DNA from: DASYAE01 sp036501535 | GTDB lineage: Bacteria; Actinomycetota; Actinomycetes; Streptomycetales; Catenulisporaceae | Assembly (NCBI GenBank): GCA_036501535.1 | Contig: DASYAE010000021.1 | Span: forward strand, 62,001-126,000 | DNA: 64,000 nucleotides | Direction: 5' to 3' | Shown here: one piece after another, positions 17,215-25,439 of the stretch | Layout: each line of letters opens with the position of its first letter | Numbering within the stretch: the stretch's first letter is position 1 | The notes under the pieces: generated by a model | The model's input: the letters and a program-made list of their open reading frames with translations, nothing else | Databases searched by the model: none | Told to the model about the DNA's origin: nothing | Translations under genes and position numbers: made by a program

Positions 17215-17986
17215 TAGCGGACTGCCTGCTCAGGCCGGCTGGGGGCTTGAGGCGGGCGCCGCCGTCGATGGGCAGCACGGTGCCGGTCAGGAAGCCGTTG
17301 CGGACGAGCAGGGCGATGGCGTCGGCGATCTCGTCGGGCTGTCCGACGCGGCCGGCCGGGATGCCCTTGGCGAACTCGGCCATCAGGCCGGGGCGCTGGT
17401 CGGCCGGGACGACCCGGTCCCACCAGCCGGTGTCGACCACGCCGGGGGACACGGCGTTGACCCGGATCGGGGCGAGCTCGAGGGCGAGGGTCGGCACCAG
17501 GGCCTCGACCGCGCCGTTGACCGCGGCGAGGCCGGCGGTGCCGGGCAGCGCGGCCTGCGTGGAGGCGGCGGAGACCAGGGTGATCGAGCCGTCCTGCCCG
17601 TCCAGGTGCGGCACGGCGGCCTGGATCGTGTGCGCGTAGGCGATGAGCTTCGAGTTGAACGCCGAGTGCAGGGCGGCCAGGTCGAGGTCGACGAGGGTGC
17701 CGGGCGCGCCGTCGCCGGGTGCGGTGACGACCAGGTGTTCGAACTCGCCGAGCTCGGCGAAGAGCGCGTCGAGCGAGGCCCGGTCGGTCAGGTCGGCGCG
17801 GCGGCCCTGGACACTGCCGCCGTCCTTCGCGGTGATCGAGGCGACGGCTTCGTCGATCCGGCCCGGGGTGCGCCCGACGACGGTGACCGCGTGGCCTTCC
17901 GCCGCCAGCCGCCGCGCCGTGGCCAGGCCGATTCCGGCGGTGCCGCCGATGATCACAGTGCGCGGAGCTGCCTTGCTGCGGGACAT
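17141..17986 (-). CDS. SDR-family protein lacking the YxxxK catalytic pair
   Basis: 281 residues from ATG 17986 with AGAGGAG upstream. The cofactor loop GGTAGIG (14-20) and the arginine in VVGRT point to NADP binding. The usual NNAG is VTAPG, and at the active site the expected Tyr-x3-Lys reads L153-A-A-V-N157 (GLAAVNGAVEAL), although S139/S142 and N111 are kept. The Rossmann end IDGGARL is followed by a 31-residue Pro/Arg-rich tail, encoded opposite the convergent oxidoreductase gene. It is either a non-catalytic SDR or one with different chemistry. It is divergent from the TetR gene and probably repressed by it. Confidence 0.85.
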   Translation of the reverse strand: MSRSKAAPRTVIIGGTAGIGLATARRLAAEGHAVTVVGRTPGRIDEAVASITAKDGGSVQGRRADLTDRASLDALFAELGEFEHLVVTAPGDGAPGTLVDLDLAALHSAFNSKLIAYAHTIQAAVPHLDGQDGSITLVSAASTQAALPGTAGLAAVNGAVEALVPTLALELAPIRVNAVSPGVVDTGWWDRVVPADQRPGLMAEFAKGIPAGRVGQPDEIADAIALLVRNGFLTGTVLPIDGGARLKPPAGLSRQSAISPLRLARAPRPGGSRPPGAASRR

Positions 17987-18036
17987 GGGACTCCTCTTTC
18001 TCGCTACTGCGGAGACCCGCTCTCGTTGCGAGTCAT

Positions 18037-18074
18037 CGTGTCTCGTAATTAGGGCGAGACTATAACGAGACACG
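18037..18074. promoter_or_regulatory. TetR operator in the SDR/TetR divergent promoter
   Basis: CGTGTCTCGT (18037-18046) and ACGAGACACG (18065-18074) are perfect 10-bp inverted repeats with an 18-bp spacer. Further CTCG/CGAG half-sites lie inside (CGAGA at 18055) and just upstream (CTCGTTGCGAG, 18022-18032). The cluster covers the whole shared promoter. Confidence 0.7.
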
Positions 18075-18095
18075 GTGTCCTGTAAAGTGGGGGCC

Positions 18096-18731
18096 GTGCA
18101 TTCCGAGACAGGCATCGAGACGACTCCGGCCCTCGGCCGTCCCCGCAGCGAGGAGGCGCATCGCGCCATCCTCGATGCGGCGCTGCGCCTTACCGCCGAT
18201 GAGGGCTATCAGGCTGTGACGATCAAGGGCATCGCCGAGGCGGCCGGCGTCGGGCGGCAGACGATCTACCGCTGGTGGCCCACGAAGGGCGCGATCGTGC
18301 TCGAAGCCGTGCGCAGCATCGCCCGGCAGGCCGCCGAACCGGAGCCCACCGGCGACGCGGTGGCCGATCTGCGGGCCCTGCTGCGCGCCACGTTCGCCCT
18401 GAACAGCAGCGTCGCGGGCCCGGCGATCAGTGGCCTGATGGCCGAGTCGACCGGCGATCCGCGGTTCGCCGCGCTGCTCCAGGAACAGCTGCTGGCCCCG
18501 CGCCGCGCGGTCGTGCGCGGCATCCTGGAGCGCGGCCAGGAGGCCGGGCAGCTCGGCCGCGCGACCGGGCTGGACCTCGTGGTCGACACCGTCTGGGGGA
18601 CCATGTGGTACCGGACCCTGTCCAAGCACCGGCCGGTCGACGCGGCGCTCGCCGACGACGTGACAGAAGCTGTGGTGCGCATGCTCGGACCGGGCGATCG
18701 GCCGGAGGACACGGTTACGATGGCAGCGTGA
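18096..18731 (+). CDS. TetR-family repressor
   Basis: 211 residues from GTG 18096, which sits behind AAAGTGGGGG; an in-frame GTG at 18075 touches the operator. N-terminal HTH (ILDAALRLTADEGYQAVTIK, VGRQTIYRWWPTKGAIV) and a C-terminal TetR_C-type ligand domain (GPAISGLMAESTGDPRFAAL, VDTVWGTMWYRTL). It probably controls itself and the divergent SDR. The stop TGA overlaps the dapF start by four bases, so dapF translation is coupled to the repressor. Confidence 0.92.
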   Translation: MHSETGIETTPALGRPRSEEAHRAILDAALRLTADEGYQAVTIKGIAEAAGVGRQTIYRWWPTKGAIVLEAVRSIARQAAEPEPTGDAVADLRALLRATFALNSSVAGPAISGLMAESTGDPRFAALLQEQLLAPRRAVVRGILERGQEAGQLGRATGLDLVVDTVWGTMWYRTLSKHRPVDAALADDVTEAVVRMLGPGDRPEDTVTMAA

Positions 18732-19552
18732 TTCGCTTCACCAAAGGCCACGGCACGCAGAACGACTTCGTCCTGGTCGCCGACCCCGAGGCCGCGCTGG
18801 CGATCGAGCCCGGCTGGGTCGCCGCCGTGTGCGACCGCCGGGCCGGGATCGGCGCCGACGGCGTCCTGCGCGTGGTCGCCACCGCGAAGATGCCGGGTCA
18901 CGAGCAGCACGCCGGCGAGGCGCCGTGGTTCATGGACTACCGCAACGCCGACGGTTCGATCGCCGAGATGTGCGGGAACGGCGCGCGGGTCTTCGCGCGC
19001 TACCTGGTGGATCAAGGACTGGCCGACGCCGGGAGCTTCGCCATCGCGACGCGGGCCGGGGTCAAGGCGGTGACCGTGCCGGGCGACGGCGGCGACATCA
19101 CGGTGGACATGGGCGTTCCGATCTGGCCGCAGCAGACGGCGCGGATCGCGTGGGACGACCGCGAGGCCGACTCGGTGCACGTGGACATGGGCAATCCGCA
19201 CGCGGTGGTGTTCGTGTCCGACGTCGCCGAGGCCGGTCCGCTGTCCACGTCCCCGCGCTGGTCGCCCGAGCGGGTCTATACGCACGGGGTGAACATCGAG
19301 TTCGTCGCGCCGGTCGGGCCGCACCACATCGCGATGCGCGTTTTCGAGCGCGGATCCGGCGAGACGCGCTCCTGCGGCACCGGCGCCTGCGCGGCGATGA
19401 TCGCGGCGGCGCGCCGCGACGCGGCCCCGGCCGGGACCCCCTACACGGTGGACGTTCCCGGCGGCCGGCTGGTCATCGTCGAGCGCGAAGACGGCTCGGT
19501 GGAGATGACCGGGCCCGCGGTGCTCGTCGCGGACGGCGAACTGCGCGGCTGA
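18728..19552 (+). CDS. dapF: Diaminopimelate epimerase
   Basis: 274 residues. It converts LL- to meso-diaminopimelate for lysine and peptidoglycan. Both catalytic cysteines are in place: Cys82 in MCGNGAR and Cys216 in SCGTGACA, with the N-terminal KGHGTQNDF and the MGNPHAVVF motif between. The start GTG 18728 overlaps the TetR stop. Having dapF as the second gene of a TetR autoregulated unit is unexpected for an essential enzyme; an internal promoter is not obvious in the sequence. Confidence 0.96.
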   Translation: MIRFTKGHGTQNDFVLVADPEAALAIEPGWVAAVCDRRAGIGADGVLRVVATAKMPGHEQHAGEAPWFMDYRNADGSIAEMCGNGARVFARYLVDQGLADAGSFAIATRAGVKAVTVPGDGGDITVDMGVPIWPQQTARIAWDDREADSVHVDMGNPHAVVFVSDVAEAGPLSTSPRWSPERVYTHGVNIEFVAPVGPHHIAMRVFERGSGETRSCGTGACAAMIAAARRDAAPAGTPYTVDVPGGRLVIVEREDGSVEMTGPAVLVADGELRG

Positions 19553-19602
19553 TTCGCGGCTGAGGTTCTGTCAAGTTGTGCGCAGGAGGATCTGAACCGC
19601 GG

Positions 19603-21276
19603 TCAGCTTCCCTGTTCGGCTGCTGCTGCGGACACCGCGCCGGATGACGGGCTCGGGCCGCGCCTGCGCAACCGCCCGCGCTTGCGGCCGCCCTGCTCGC
19701 GGTCGAACCAGAGTCCGAGCAGGGCGCCGGGCACTGCCGCGAGCGCCACGATGACCAGCGCGTAGGGCGCCGCCGCGCCATAGGCGACCTCGCTCTGGAA
19801 GGCCCAGAACTGGGTCGCCAGCGTCTCGACGCCGATCGGGGCCAGCACGAGCGTCGCGGTCAGCTCGGTGACCGCGGTCAGGAACACCAGGCAGAACCCG
19901 GCCGCCAGGCCCGGGGCGATCAGCGGCAGGGTGACCCGGACGAAGACCGCCACCGGCCCGCGGCCCAGCGACCGGCCGACGTCGGCGAGCGACGGCGGGG
20001 CCTGCGCCACCGAGGCTTTGACGCACACCAACGCGAGCGGGAAGTGCATGATCGCGTAGGCCGCGACCAGCAGCGTGCCGGTCTGGTACAGGCTGAACAG
20101 GTACCGCGTGGTGAAGAACACCAGGCTGAGCGCGATCACCACGCCGGGCAGCGCCTGGGTCACGTACGTCGCGCGCTCGACGGTGGTGCGCGTGGCGCTC
20201 GTGCGGCGGAACGTCATCATCGCCACCGGCAGCGCCAGCAGCACCGAGACCGCCGCGCCCCACGCGCTGAAGTCCAGCGTGTTCCAGGTCGCCTGGCCGA
20301 GCGTGGCCGCTGCCGGCAGCGTCGTCTCATGGCTCTGCGCCATCCAGTAGCCCAGCGTGCCGACCGGCACCCCCACACCCAGGCCGACCAGGCAGGTCAG
20401 CCCGACCAGCCGGCCCGCGACCGCACCGCGGCTGCCGGACCGGGAGGGCGCGCGGCGCGCGGCGGCGCGGGCGACGGCGCGGCGCGGCACCGCGGCGTCG
20501 ATTCCCAGCAGCAGCAGGCCGAGCAGCACCAGCGGGATGGACAGGGCGCCGGCCGCGTCCGGGTCGAACTGGAACTCGGTGAAGATCTCGGTGGTGAAGG
20601 TCTGGAACCGCAGGATCTCGAAGGCCCCGTACTCGGAGAGCACGGTCAGCGCGACCAGCACGCCGCCGCCGAGCAGCGCCGTGCGCACCAGCGGCACGGT
20701 GACCCGCAGGAACACCGCCGGCCCGCGCACCCCCATGCTGCGCGCCGTCTCCTCCATCGCCGGGTCGGACCGCCGCAGCGCCGCCGCCACCGGTAGGTAG
20801 ACCAGCGGATACGTGCCCAGCGCCATCACCAGCGTCGACATCGGCAGCCCGGCGCCGGTCGGCTCGATGGTGTGCCAGGCGTATCCGGTCACGAAGTCCG
20901 GCATGGCGACCGGCAGCACCAGCAGCACCGTCCACACCCGCCGGGCCGGCAGCGCGGTGCGCTCGGTCCACCACGCCGCCGCCGAGCCGACCACCGTCGC
21001 GGCCAGCACCACCAGCACGGTGAGCTCGACGGTGTTGCGCAGCAGGGCGTACGACAGCGAGCGGAACAGCACCCGGCCGACCTCGGACCAGCCGGACCGG
21101 TCCGCGTCGACCGCCAGGATCGCCAGCGGGCTGAGCAGCGCCAGCGCGATCACGGCGCCGACCGCGACGGTCGCCCGGCCCCCCGCGCGCCCGGCCGCGC
21201 CGTCCCGGGCGCCGGACTGCGCGGCCGGGATCGGCGGGACCGGCGGGACCGGCGGCTGCGCGTGGCCCACTGTCAT
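19603..21276 (-). CDS. Iron(III) ABC transporter permease (two fused permease halves, FbpB type)
   Basis: 557 residues with two binding-protein-dependent permease domains in one chain. Each has an EAA-loop: MEETARSMGVRGPAVFLRV in the first half and LADVGRSLGRGPVAVFVRV in the second. About twelve hydrophobic segments are visible. The 45-residue N-terminus is Pro/Ala-rich and the C-terminus is basic. It follows the iron-binding lipoprotein gene by 65 bases on the same strand. No ATPase gene follows; the next gene is the convergent dapF. The cognate ATPase must be encoded elsewhere. Confidence 0.9.
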   Translation of the reverse strand: MTVGHAQPPVPPVPPIPAAQSGARDGAAGRAGGRATVAVGAVIALALLSPLAILAVDADRSGWSEVGRVLFRSLSYALLRNTVELTVLVVLAATVVGSAAAWWTERTALPARRVWTVLLVLPVAMPDFVTGYAWHTIEPTGAGLPMSTLVMALGTYPLVYLPVAAALRRSDPAMEETARSMGVRGPAVFLRVTVPLVRTALLGGGVLVALTVLSEYGAFEILRFQTFTTEIFTEFQFDPDAAGALSIPLVLLGLLLLGIDAAVPRRAVARAAARRAPSRSGSRGAVAGRLVGLTCLVGLGVGVPVGTLGYWMAQSHETTLPAAATLGQATWNTLDFSAWGAAVSVLLALPVAMMTFRRTSATRTTVERATYVTQALPGVVIALSLVFFTTRYLFSLYQTGTLLVAAYAIMHFPLALVCVKASVAQAPPSLADVGRSLGRGPVAVFVRVTLPLIAPGLAAGFCLVFLTAVTELTATLVLAPIGVETLATQFWAFQSEVAYGAAAPYALVIVALAAVPGALLGLWFDREQGGRKRGRLRRRGPSPSSGAVSAAAAEQGS

Positions 21277-21334
21277 GGCTCTGATTCCTTGTCGGGATCG
21301 GGTGTCGGGGCGCCCGGCTCGAGGCCCGGTAAGA

Positions 21335-21352
21335 GTCTGCCTTAAAGCAGAC
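21335..21352 (-). other. Hairpin across the stop codon of the iron-binding lipoprotein gene
   Basis: GTCTGC and GCAGAC form a 6-bp stem with a 6-base loop holding the TAA stop. No U-tract follows, so it may be an mRNA-processing or partial attenuation site that lets the binding protein be made in excess of the permease. Confidence 0.35.
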
Positions 21353-22418
21353 CCGCCTGTTGGAGCAGGGTCTTGGCGGTCAAGCCGGTTCCCAGGTCCG
21401 CCGGGGTGAAGTCGCACGGCTGCATGCTCGAGAGCGGCGGCAGCGCCGGGTTCGCCGCGACGCCGGCCCGCAGCGGGTACTCGAAGCTCTCCCCGTGCTC
21501 CAGCACGTTCTGCCCGGCCTGGCTGGTCAGGAAGGCCAGGAACTTCTGCGCGGCGGCCGCGTTCTTGCTGGACTTGAGCACGGCCGCGCCGGAGATGTCC
21601 TCGACGTAGCCGGGGTCCTTCGGCGCGAAGTAGGCCAGTTTCGCGTTCACCGTGCCGGAGCCGAGCTCGGCCTTGAGCCGGTAGTAGTAGTAGTGGTTGA
21701 TCACCGCGAAGTCGGTGACGCCCTGGTTCACGTCGCTGGTCAGCGTCTCGTTGTCCGGGACGTTGTCGCCCGAGCCGGCGTTGGCCTTGACCGCCTGCAG
21801 CCAGCTGAGCGCCGCGGCCTGGCCGTCGGTCTTGGCGATCGAGTCGACCAGCGGCCAGAAGTCCGTCTCGCTCGGCGCGAGCTCGAACTCGCCCCTGTAC
21901 TTCGGGTCGGCCATCTGCATGATCGAGGTCGGCAGCTGCGCGGCGCTGATCTTGGCCGGGTTGTACACGATCGCGCTGACCCGCGCGGAGACGCCGGCCC
22001 AGGTCCCGTCGGCCGCGCTGTCCTTGGCCGGGACGGAGGAGAGCGTCGAGCCGTCCGCCTTGGCCAGCAGGCCCTTGTCGTCGAGCTGCTGGAGCCAGTT
22101 GACGTTCTCCGTGTAGATGACGTCGGCCGGCGACTTGGCGCCCTCCTGCTCGATCTGCGCGGTCAGCACGTCCTCGTCGTCGTTGTCCACGCGCACCTTG
22201 ATGCCGGTCTGCGCGGTGAACGCCTGGATGATCGCGTCCGTGGTCTGCTCGTGCTGGGCGTTGTAGAGCGTGATCGTCGTGGTGCCCGAGCCGGAGCCGG
22301 ACGTGACCGCGCCGCACGCCGCGGTGGCTCCGGCGCCCAGACAGAGAACGGCGGCCATGGCGGCGGTTCGGCGCAGGCGCGGTCCGCGGCGGGCTTGCGG
22401 TGCGGCGCGGTGACTCAT
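21342..22418 (-). CDS. Iron(III) ABC transporter substrate-binding lipoprotein
   Basis: 358 residues from ATG 22418 (GAGG 12 bases upstream). Lipoprotein signal with lipobox ending at Cys35 (GAGATAAC). The mature part shows the FbpA/class-F binding-protein pattern: TITLYNAQHEQTTDAIIQAF at the start, a DDEDVLTAQIEQEG stretch and a tyrosine cluster NHYYYYRLKAEL, which supplies Fe-O ligands in this family. It delivers Fe(III) to the fused permease encoded next. Lies within the iron-box operon. Confidence 0.9.
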   Translation of the reverse strand: MSHRAAPQARRGPRLRRTAAMAAVLCLGAGATAACGAVTSGSGSGTTTITLYNAQHEQTTDAIIQAFTAQTGIKVRVDNDDEDVLTAQIEQEGAKSPADVIYTENVNWLQQLDDKGLLAKADGSTLSSVPAKDSAADGTWAGVSARVSAIVYNPAKISAAQLPTSIMQMADPKYRGEFELAPSETDFWPLVDSIAKTDGQAAALSWLQAVKANAGSGDNVPDNETLTSDVNQGVTDFAVINHYYYYRLKAELGSGTVNAKLAYFAPKDPGYVEDISGAAVLKSSKNAAAAQKFLAFLTSQAGQNVLEHGESFEYPLRAGVAANPALPPLSSMQPCDFTPADLGTGLTAKTLLQQAGLL

Positions 22419-22452
22419 GGTTCTCAGGATCCTCACGTGGGTGGCGGACGGG

Positions 22453-23874
22453 TCAGGAGGCCAGCAGGGTGCTGCCGAGCCAGTCGCTCGGCCCGGCCGC
22501 GCCGGGCGGCAGGGCGAACACGGCGCTGGCGGTGTGCGTGGTGAACTGGTTCATGGCGTCGTTCAGGGCAAGCTTGCCGAAGACCGGCGTGAACGCCGCG
22601 CGCGGGTCCTTCTGGTAGCCGAGGAACAGCAGCCCGGCGTCGTACTCCAGCGCCTGGCGCCACGGCGGCCAGCGCTCGGTGAACTGGGTAGTGCCGTTGT
22701 TGTAGGAGAAGGCGCGGCGCACGATCACCGCGCCCTTGTTCTCGGACGGCGCGGCCAGACGCACGTGCGCGGTGGCCGGGATGACGTACTGGCCGTCCGC
22801 GCCCTTGGCGTCGAGGTCCAGCGCGGCGAACTCGTCGCCCGCGCCGAGCGGCGCGCCGTCCACCTTGCTGCGGCCGACCACCTGCTCCTGCAGGTTGACC
22901 GCGAGCCGGTCCCAGTGCTCCAGGGTGATCCTGATGCGCCGGTAGACCAGGTAGCTGCCGCCGCGCATCCAGGCCGGGCCCTCGGATCCGGCCCACAGGG
23001 TCGTGTCGAGGTCGGCCGGCGGATGGGCGTTGGAGTTCACCGTGCCGTCCTTGAACCCCATGAGGTTGCGCGGCGTCCCGCCGGTGTTGTCCGGGGTGAA
23101 GCCGATCTGGGTCCAGCGCAGCGCGGCGACGTCCGGGGCGATGCGGGCGATGGACCGCACCGCGTGGAACGCCACCTGCGGGTCGTCCGCGCAGGCGTGC
23201 AGCAGCAGGTCGCCGTCGCTGTCGGCGGCGGTCAGCTGGTCGCCGGAGAAGTGCGGCAGCGCGGCCAGCGCGCCCGGAAGCTTGCCGGGCAGGCCGAAGC
23301 GGTCCTTGCCGGCCGAGTCGACGAACAGCGAGCGGCCGAAGCCCACGGTGAGGGTGAGCCGGTTCGGGCCGAGCCCGTAGGCCTCCAGCGAGTCGTCGGT
23401 GGTCGAGCCGCCGGTCGCGTCCGCGTAGGCGTTCGAGTCCGCGCTGTCCGGGCTGTCGTAGATCGGCACGGTGACCGACCGGCCGGCGGTGATCTGCGCG
23501 CCGAGCTTGGTCCAGGCCTTGAGCAGCGCGACCAGGTCCGAGCGGTCGCCGCCGGTCAGGTCGAAGGCTGCGATGACCGTGTTCTTCTGGGTGTCCGTGA
23601 CGATCCCGGACTGGTGCGCGCCGTAGAACGGCTCGGTCAGCGCCGAGGCGGGGGTCGTGCCGGCGAACGCGTGCCCCGCGAATCCGCCGGCCACGCCGCC
23701 GCCGACCGCGCCGGCGCCGACCAGCAGGCCGCTGCGCAGCAGTGCCGAGCGCCGGTTCAGCCCGGTGGTGCTCTCGCTCTCGGGCTCGGGCTCCAGTTCG
23801 GGCTTCGGCTCGGTCGGGGCCGCGGGCTTGGCCGCGCGCCGCCATCTCGCTGTGCCCGTCATTCGGCCGGTCAC
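22453..23874 (-). CDS. efeB: Tat-exported DyP-type heme peroxidase (EfeB-like)
   Basis: 473 residues from GTG 23874, which overlaps the stop of the upstream lipoprotein gene (GTGA). A Pro/Glu-rich N-terminus (17-37) precedes the twin-arginine signal NRRSALLRSGLL (Arg41-Arg42) and a hydrophobic h-region. The DyP signature GFKDGT (GxxDG) and the heme-pocket segment LLHACADDPQVAFHAV are present. EfeB-type enzymes act outside the membrane on heme or in ferrous-iron handling. Here it sits with an Fe(III) ABC system rather than EfeU/EfeO, so its role may be iron release from heme or redox support of uptake. Confidence 0.92.
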   Translation of the reverse strand: MTGRMTGTARWRRAAKPAAPTEPKPELEPEPESESTTGLNRRSALLRSGLLVGAGAVGGGVAGGFAGHAFAGTTPASALTEPFYGAHQSGIVTDTQKNTVIAAFDLTGGDRSDLVALLKAWTKLGAQITAGRSVTVPIYDSPDSADSNAYADATGGSTTDDSLEAYGLGPNRLTLTVGFGRSLFVDSAGKDRFGLPGKLPGALAALPHFSGDQLTAADSDGDLLLHACADDPQVAFHAVRSIARIAPDVAALRWTQIGFTPDNTGGTPRNLMGFKDGTVNSNAHPPADLDTTLWAGSEGPAWMRGGSYLVYRRIRITLEHWDRLAVNLQEQVVGRSKVDGAPLGAGDEFAALDLDAKGADGQYVIPATAHVRLAAPSENKGAVIVRRAFSYNNGTTQFTERWPPWRQALEYDAGLLFLGYQKDPRAAFTPVFGKLALNDAMNQFTTHTASAVFALPPGAAGPSDWLGSTLLAS

Positions 23875-25121
23875 TGGGCCGCGGCGGCGGAGAGCACGGC
23901 GAGCGAGTTCGTGTCGTCCTTCACGAACAGTACCCCGGTGCCGGCCTGGTTGATCGCGAGGTCGAACAGGTCGCCGTTGCCGGCCGGGTCCTGGCCGACG
24001 TCCTGGATCGCGTAGTACTCGCCGACCTGCTGCCCGGACGTGGTCACCTCGACGATCTTGCCGTTGGTCGCGTTGGCCGCGAGCAGGTCGCCGTCCGGGG
24101 CGACGGTGATGCCGAGCGGATTGGCCAGCTGGCCGCCCTGGGTCAGCACCGTGCCGGTGCCGGCCGAGCCGGTGCGGGTGGCCGCCTGCGGGATGGACAC
24201 GATGCGGTTGCCGATGTTGTCGGTCGCGTACAGGGTTCCGCTGGACGGGTCGAAGGCCAGGCCGGTCGGGCCCTTCACGAACGCGGCCGCGTCGCCCTTC
24301 TCGGCGAAGCCGCCGGCGATCTGCGTCTCGCCGGTCACCGCCGGCGCGCCGCTCACGGGCTCCGACAGGGCGATCCGCACCACCGTGCCCTGATTCGCGC
24401 TGGCGGTCGCGGTCTTGGCCAGGCCGACCAGGGTGTTGGTCACGAACAGGTTCGCGCTCGTCCCGTCGTCCTGCACCGCGGCGCTCCACGGGCCGTTGAG
24501 GTAGGACCCGGAGATGGTCCCGCCGAGCTGGCCGGTCGGGGATATCTCGAGCAGGCAGCCGGCGCCCGCGGTGCCGATCTTGCCGTCGGTGCTCGGCAGG
24601 CTGCCGACGATGACCCAGCCGTTCTGCAGCTGCACCATGGCGCCGGTCAGGCCGACTTCGCCGGGGCAGCCGGACACGGTGGCCGGCAGGTCGGCGAAGA
24701 CCGAGACCTGGCCGCCGGGGTGCACGTCGACGATCGTGGTGCCGGTGCCCTGGTCGTTGGACTGGTTGTTGAAGTTGTCCACGAGCACGTCGCCGGCGCT
24801 CACCGAGCCGACCGTCCTGGTCACCGGCCAGATCGCGTACGGGTTCTCGTCGCCGTTCGCCGGGGTGGTCGAGCCGAGCACGCCGACCGTGCCCTTGCCG
24901 GCCAGGAACGAGCCGGCCCTCGGCGCGAGCACGCTGGCCGCGGCCTTGTCCTCGGCGCCGTACTGCGAGCTGTCGTAGGACTGGGCCTGTTGCCCGCTCA
25001 GCCCGGCCGGCTGCTCGTCCCCGGACCCGCTCGAGCCGCAGGCCGCCAGACCCGCGGCGAGCGCGACCGCGCCGAGCGCGGCGATACAAGCCCGCCGCGT
25101 GGGCAACGCACCCGATTGCAT
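23871..25121 (-). CDS. Secreted lipoprotein with a beta-propeller (NHL-like) domain
   Basis: 416 residues, ATG 25121 with GAGGTAGGAA directly upstream. Signal with Arg9-Arg10 and a lipobox at Cys28 (AGLAAC). From about residue 95 there are repeated four-strand blades with NHL-like turns: GPTGLAFDPSSGTLYATDNI, NPLGITVAPDGDLLAANATN and DLAINQAGTGVLFVKDD. Two cysteines (SGCPGEV, GAGCLLEI) could form a disulfide. First gene of the iron-regulated operon, so a surface role in siderophore, heme or iron-complex binding is a reasonable guess; the family itself is uncharacterised. Confidence 0.8.
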   Translation of the reverse strand: MQSGALPTRRACIAALGAVALAAGLAACGSSGSGDEQPAGLSGQQAQSYDSSQYGAEDKAAASVLAPRAGSFLAGKGTVGVLGSTTPANGDENPYAIWPVTRTVGSVSAGDVLVDNFNNQSNDQGTGTTIVDVHPGGQVSVFADLPATVSGCPGEVGLTGAMVQLQNGWVIVGSLPSTDGKIGTAGAGCLLEISPTGQLGGTISGSYLNGPWSAAVQDDGTSANLFVTNTLVGLAKTATASANQGTVVRIALSEPVSGAPAVTGETQIAGGFAEKGDAAAFVKGPTGLAFDPSSGTLYATDNIGNRIVSIPQAATRTGSAGTGTVLTQGGQLANPLGITVAPDGDLLAANATNGKIVEVTTSGQQVGEYYAIQDVGQDPAGNGDLFDLAINQAGTGVLFVKDDTNSLAVLSAAAAQ

Positions 25122-25158
25122 TTCCTACCTCCTCGCGCAGCGCCAGGCCGCGATCGAC

Positions 25159-25227
25159 CGAGCCTAGGCTCGCCTGATTTTAGTGAGCTTAGGCTTACCT
25201 AATTTTGCTTAGGCGAGGCTTACCTTA
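25159..25227 (-). promoter_or_regulatory. Three tandem iron boxes (IdeR/DmdR type) at 25-bp spacing
   Basis: 19-bp sites begin at 25159, 25184 and 25209. Written on the plus strand they are CGAGCCTAGGCTCGCCTGA, TGAGCTTAGGCTTACCTAA and TTAGGCGAGGCTTACCTTA. Against the IdeR/DtxR consensus TTAGGTTAGGCTAACCTAA they match at about 12, 16 and 15 of 19 positions. They lie 38-106 bases before the lipoprotein start, where a repressor would block the operon promoter in iron-replete cells. Confidence 0.85.
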
Positions 25228-25346
25228 TTCACCGCGTCTTCGGGGCCGCAAGGCCGGGCGGAGTGATCTAGGCGACGTTGCCGAGGCGGTCCATGGCGAA
25301 GCATTGAGCGGATATGTGACGTTCCGTCCGTAGCGTGGATGCCGTG

Positions 25347-25372
25347 GCGGCAGCGCGGACCCGCGCTGCCGC
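25347..25372 (-). terminator. GC-rich hairpin downstream of the MOSC gene
   Basis: GCGGCAGCGCGG (25347-25358) and CCGCGCTGCCGC (25361-25372) are perfect 12-bp arms with two bases between. No U-tract. Probably a terminator separating MOSC from the iron operon. Confidence 0.5.
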
Positions 25373-25439
25373 AGAACCGAGGTTCGGACCCCAGCCGCGA
25401 CGCGCGATCGGCTCCACTGGGCCTCGAGCGCGCTCGGCG

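Larger units (their letters stand above)
25122..25439. other. Intergenic region holding the iron-operon promoter and a hairpin
   Basis: This 318-bp gap contains the ribosome binding site of the lipoprotein gene, three iron boxes (25159-25227), a GC-rich stretch without a recognisable gene, and a 12-bp hairpin at 25347-25372 that probably ends MOSC transcription. The segment around 25160-25230 is AT-rich compared with its surroundings. Confidence 0.6.
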
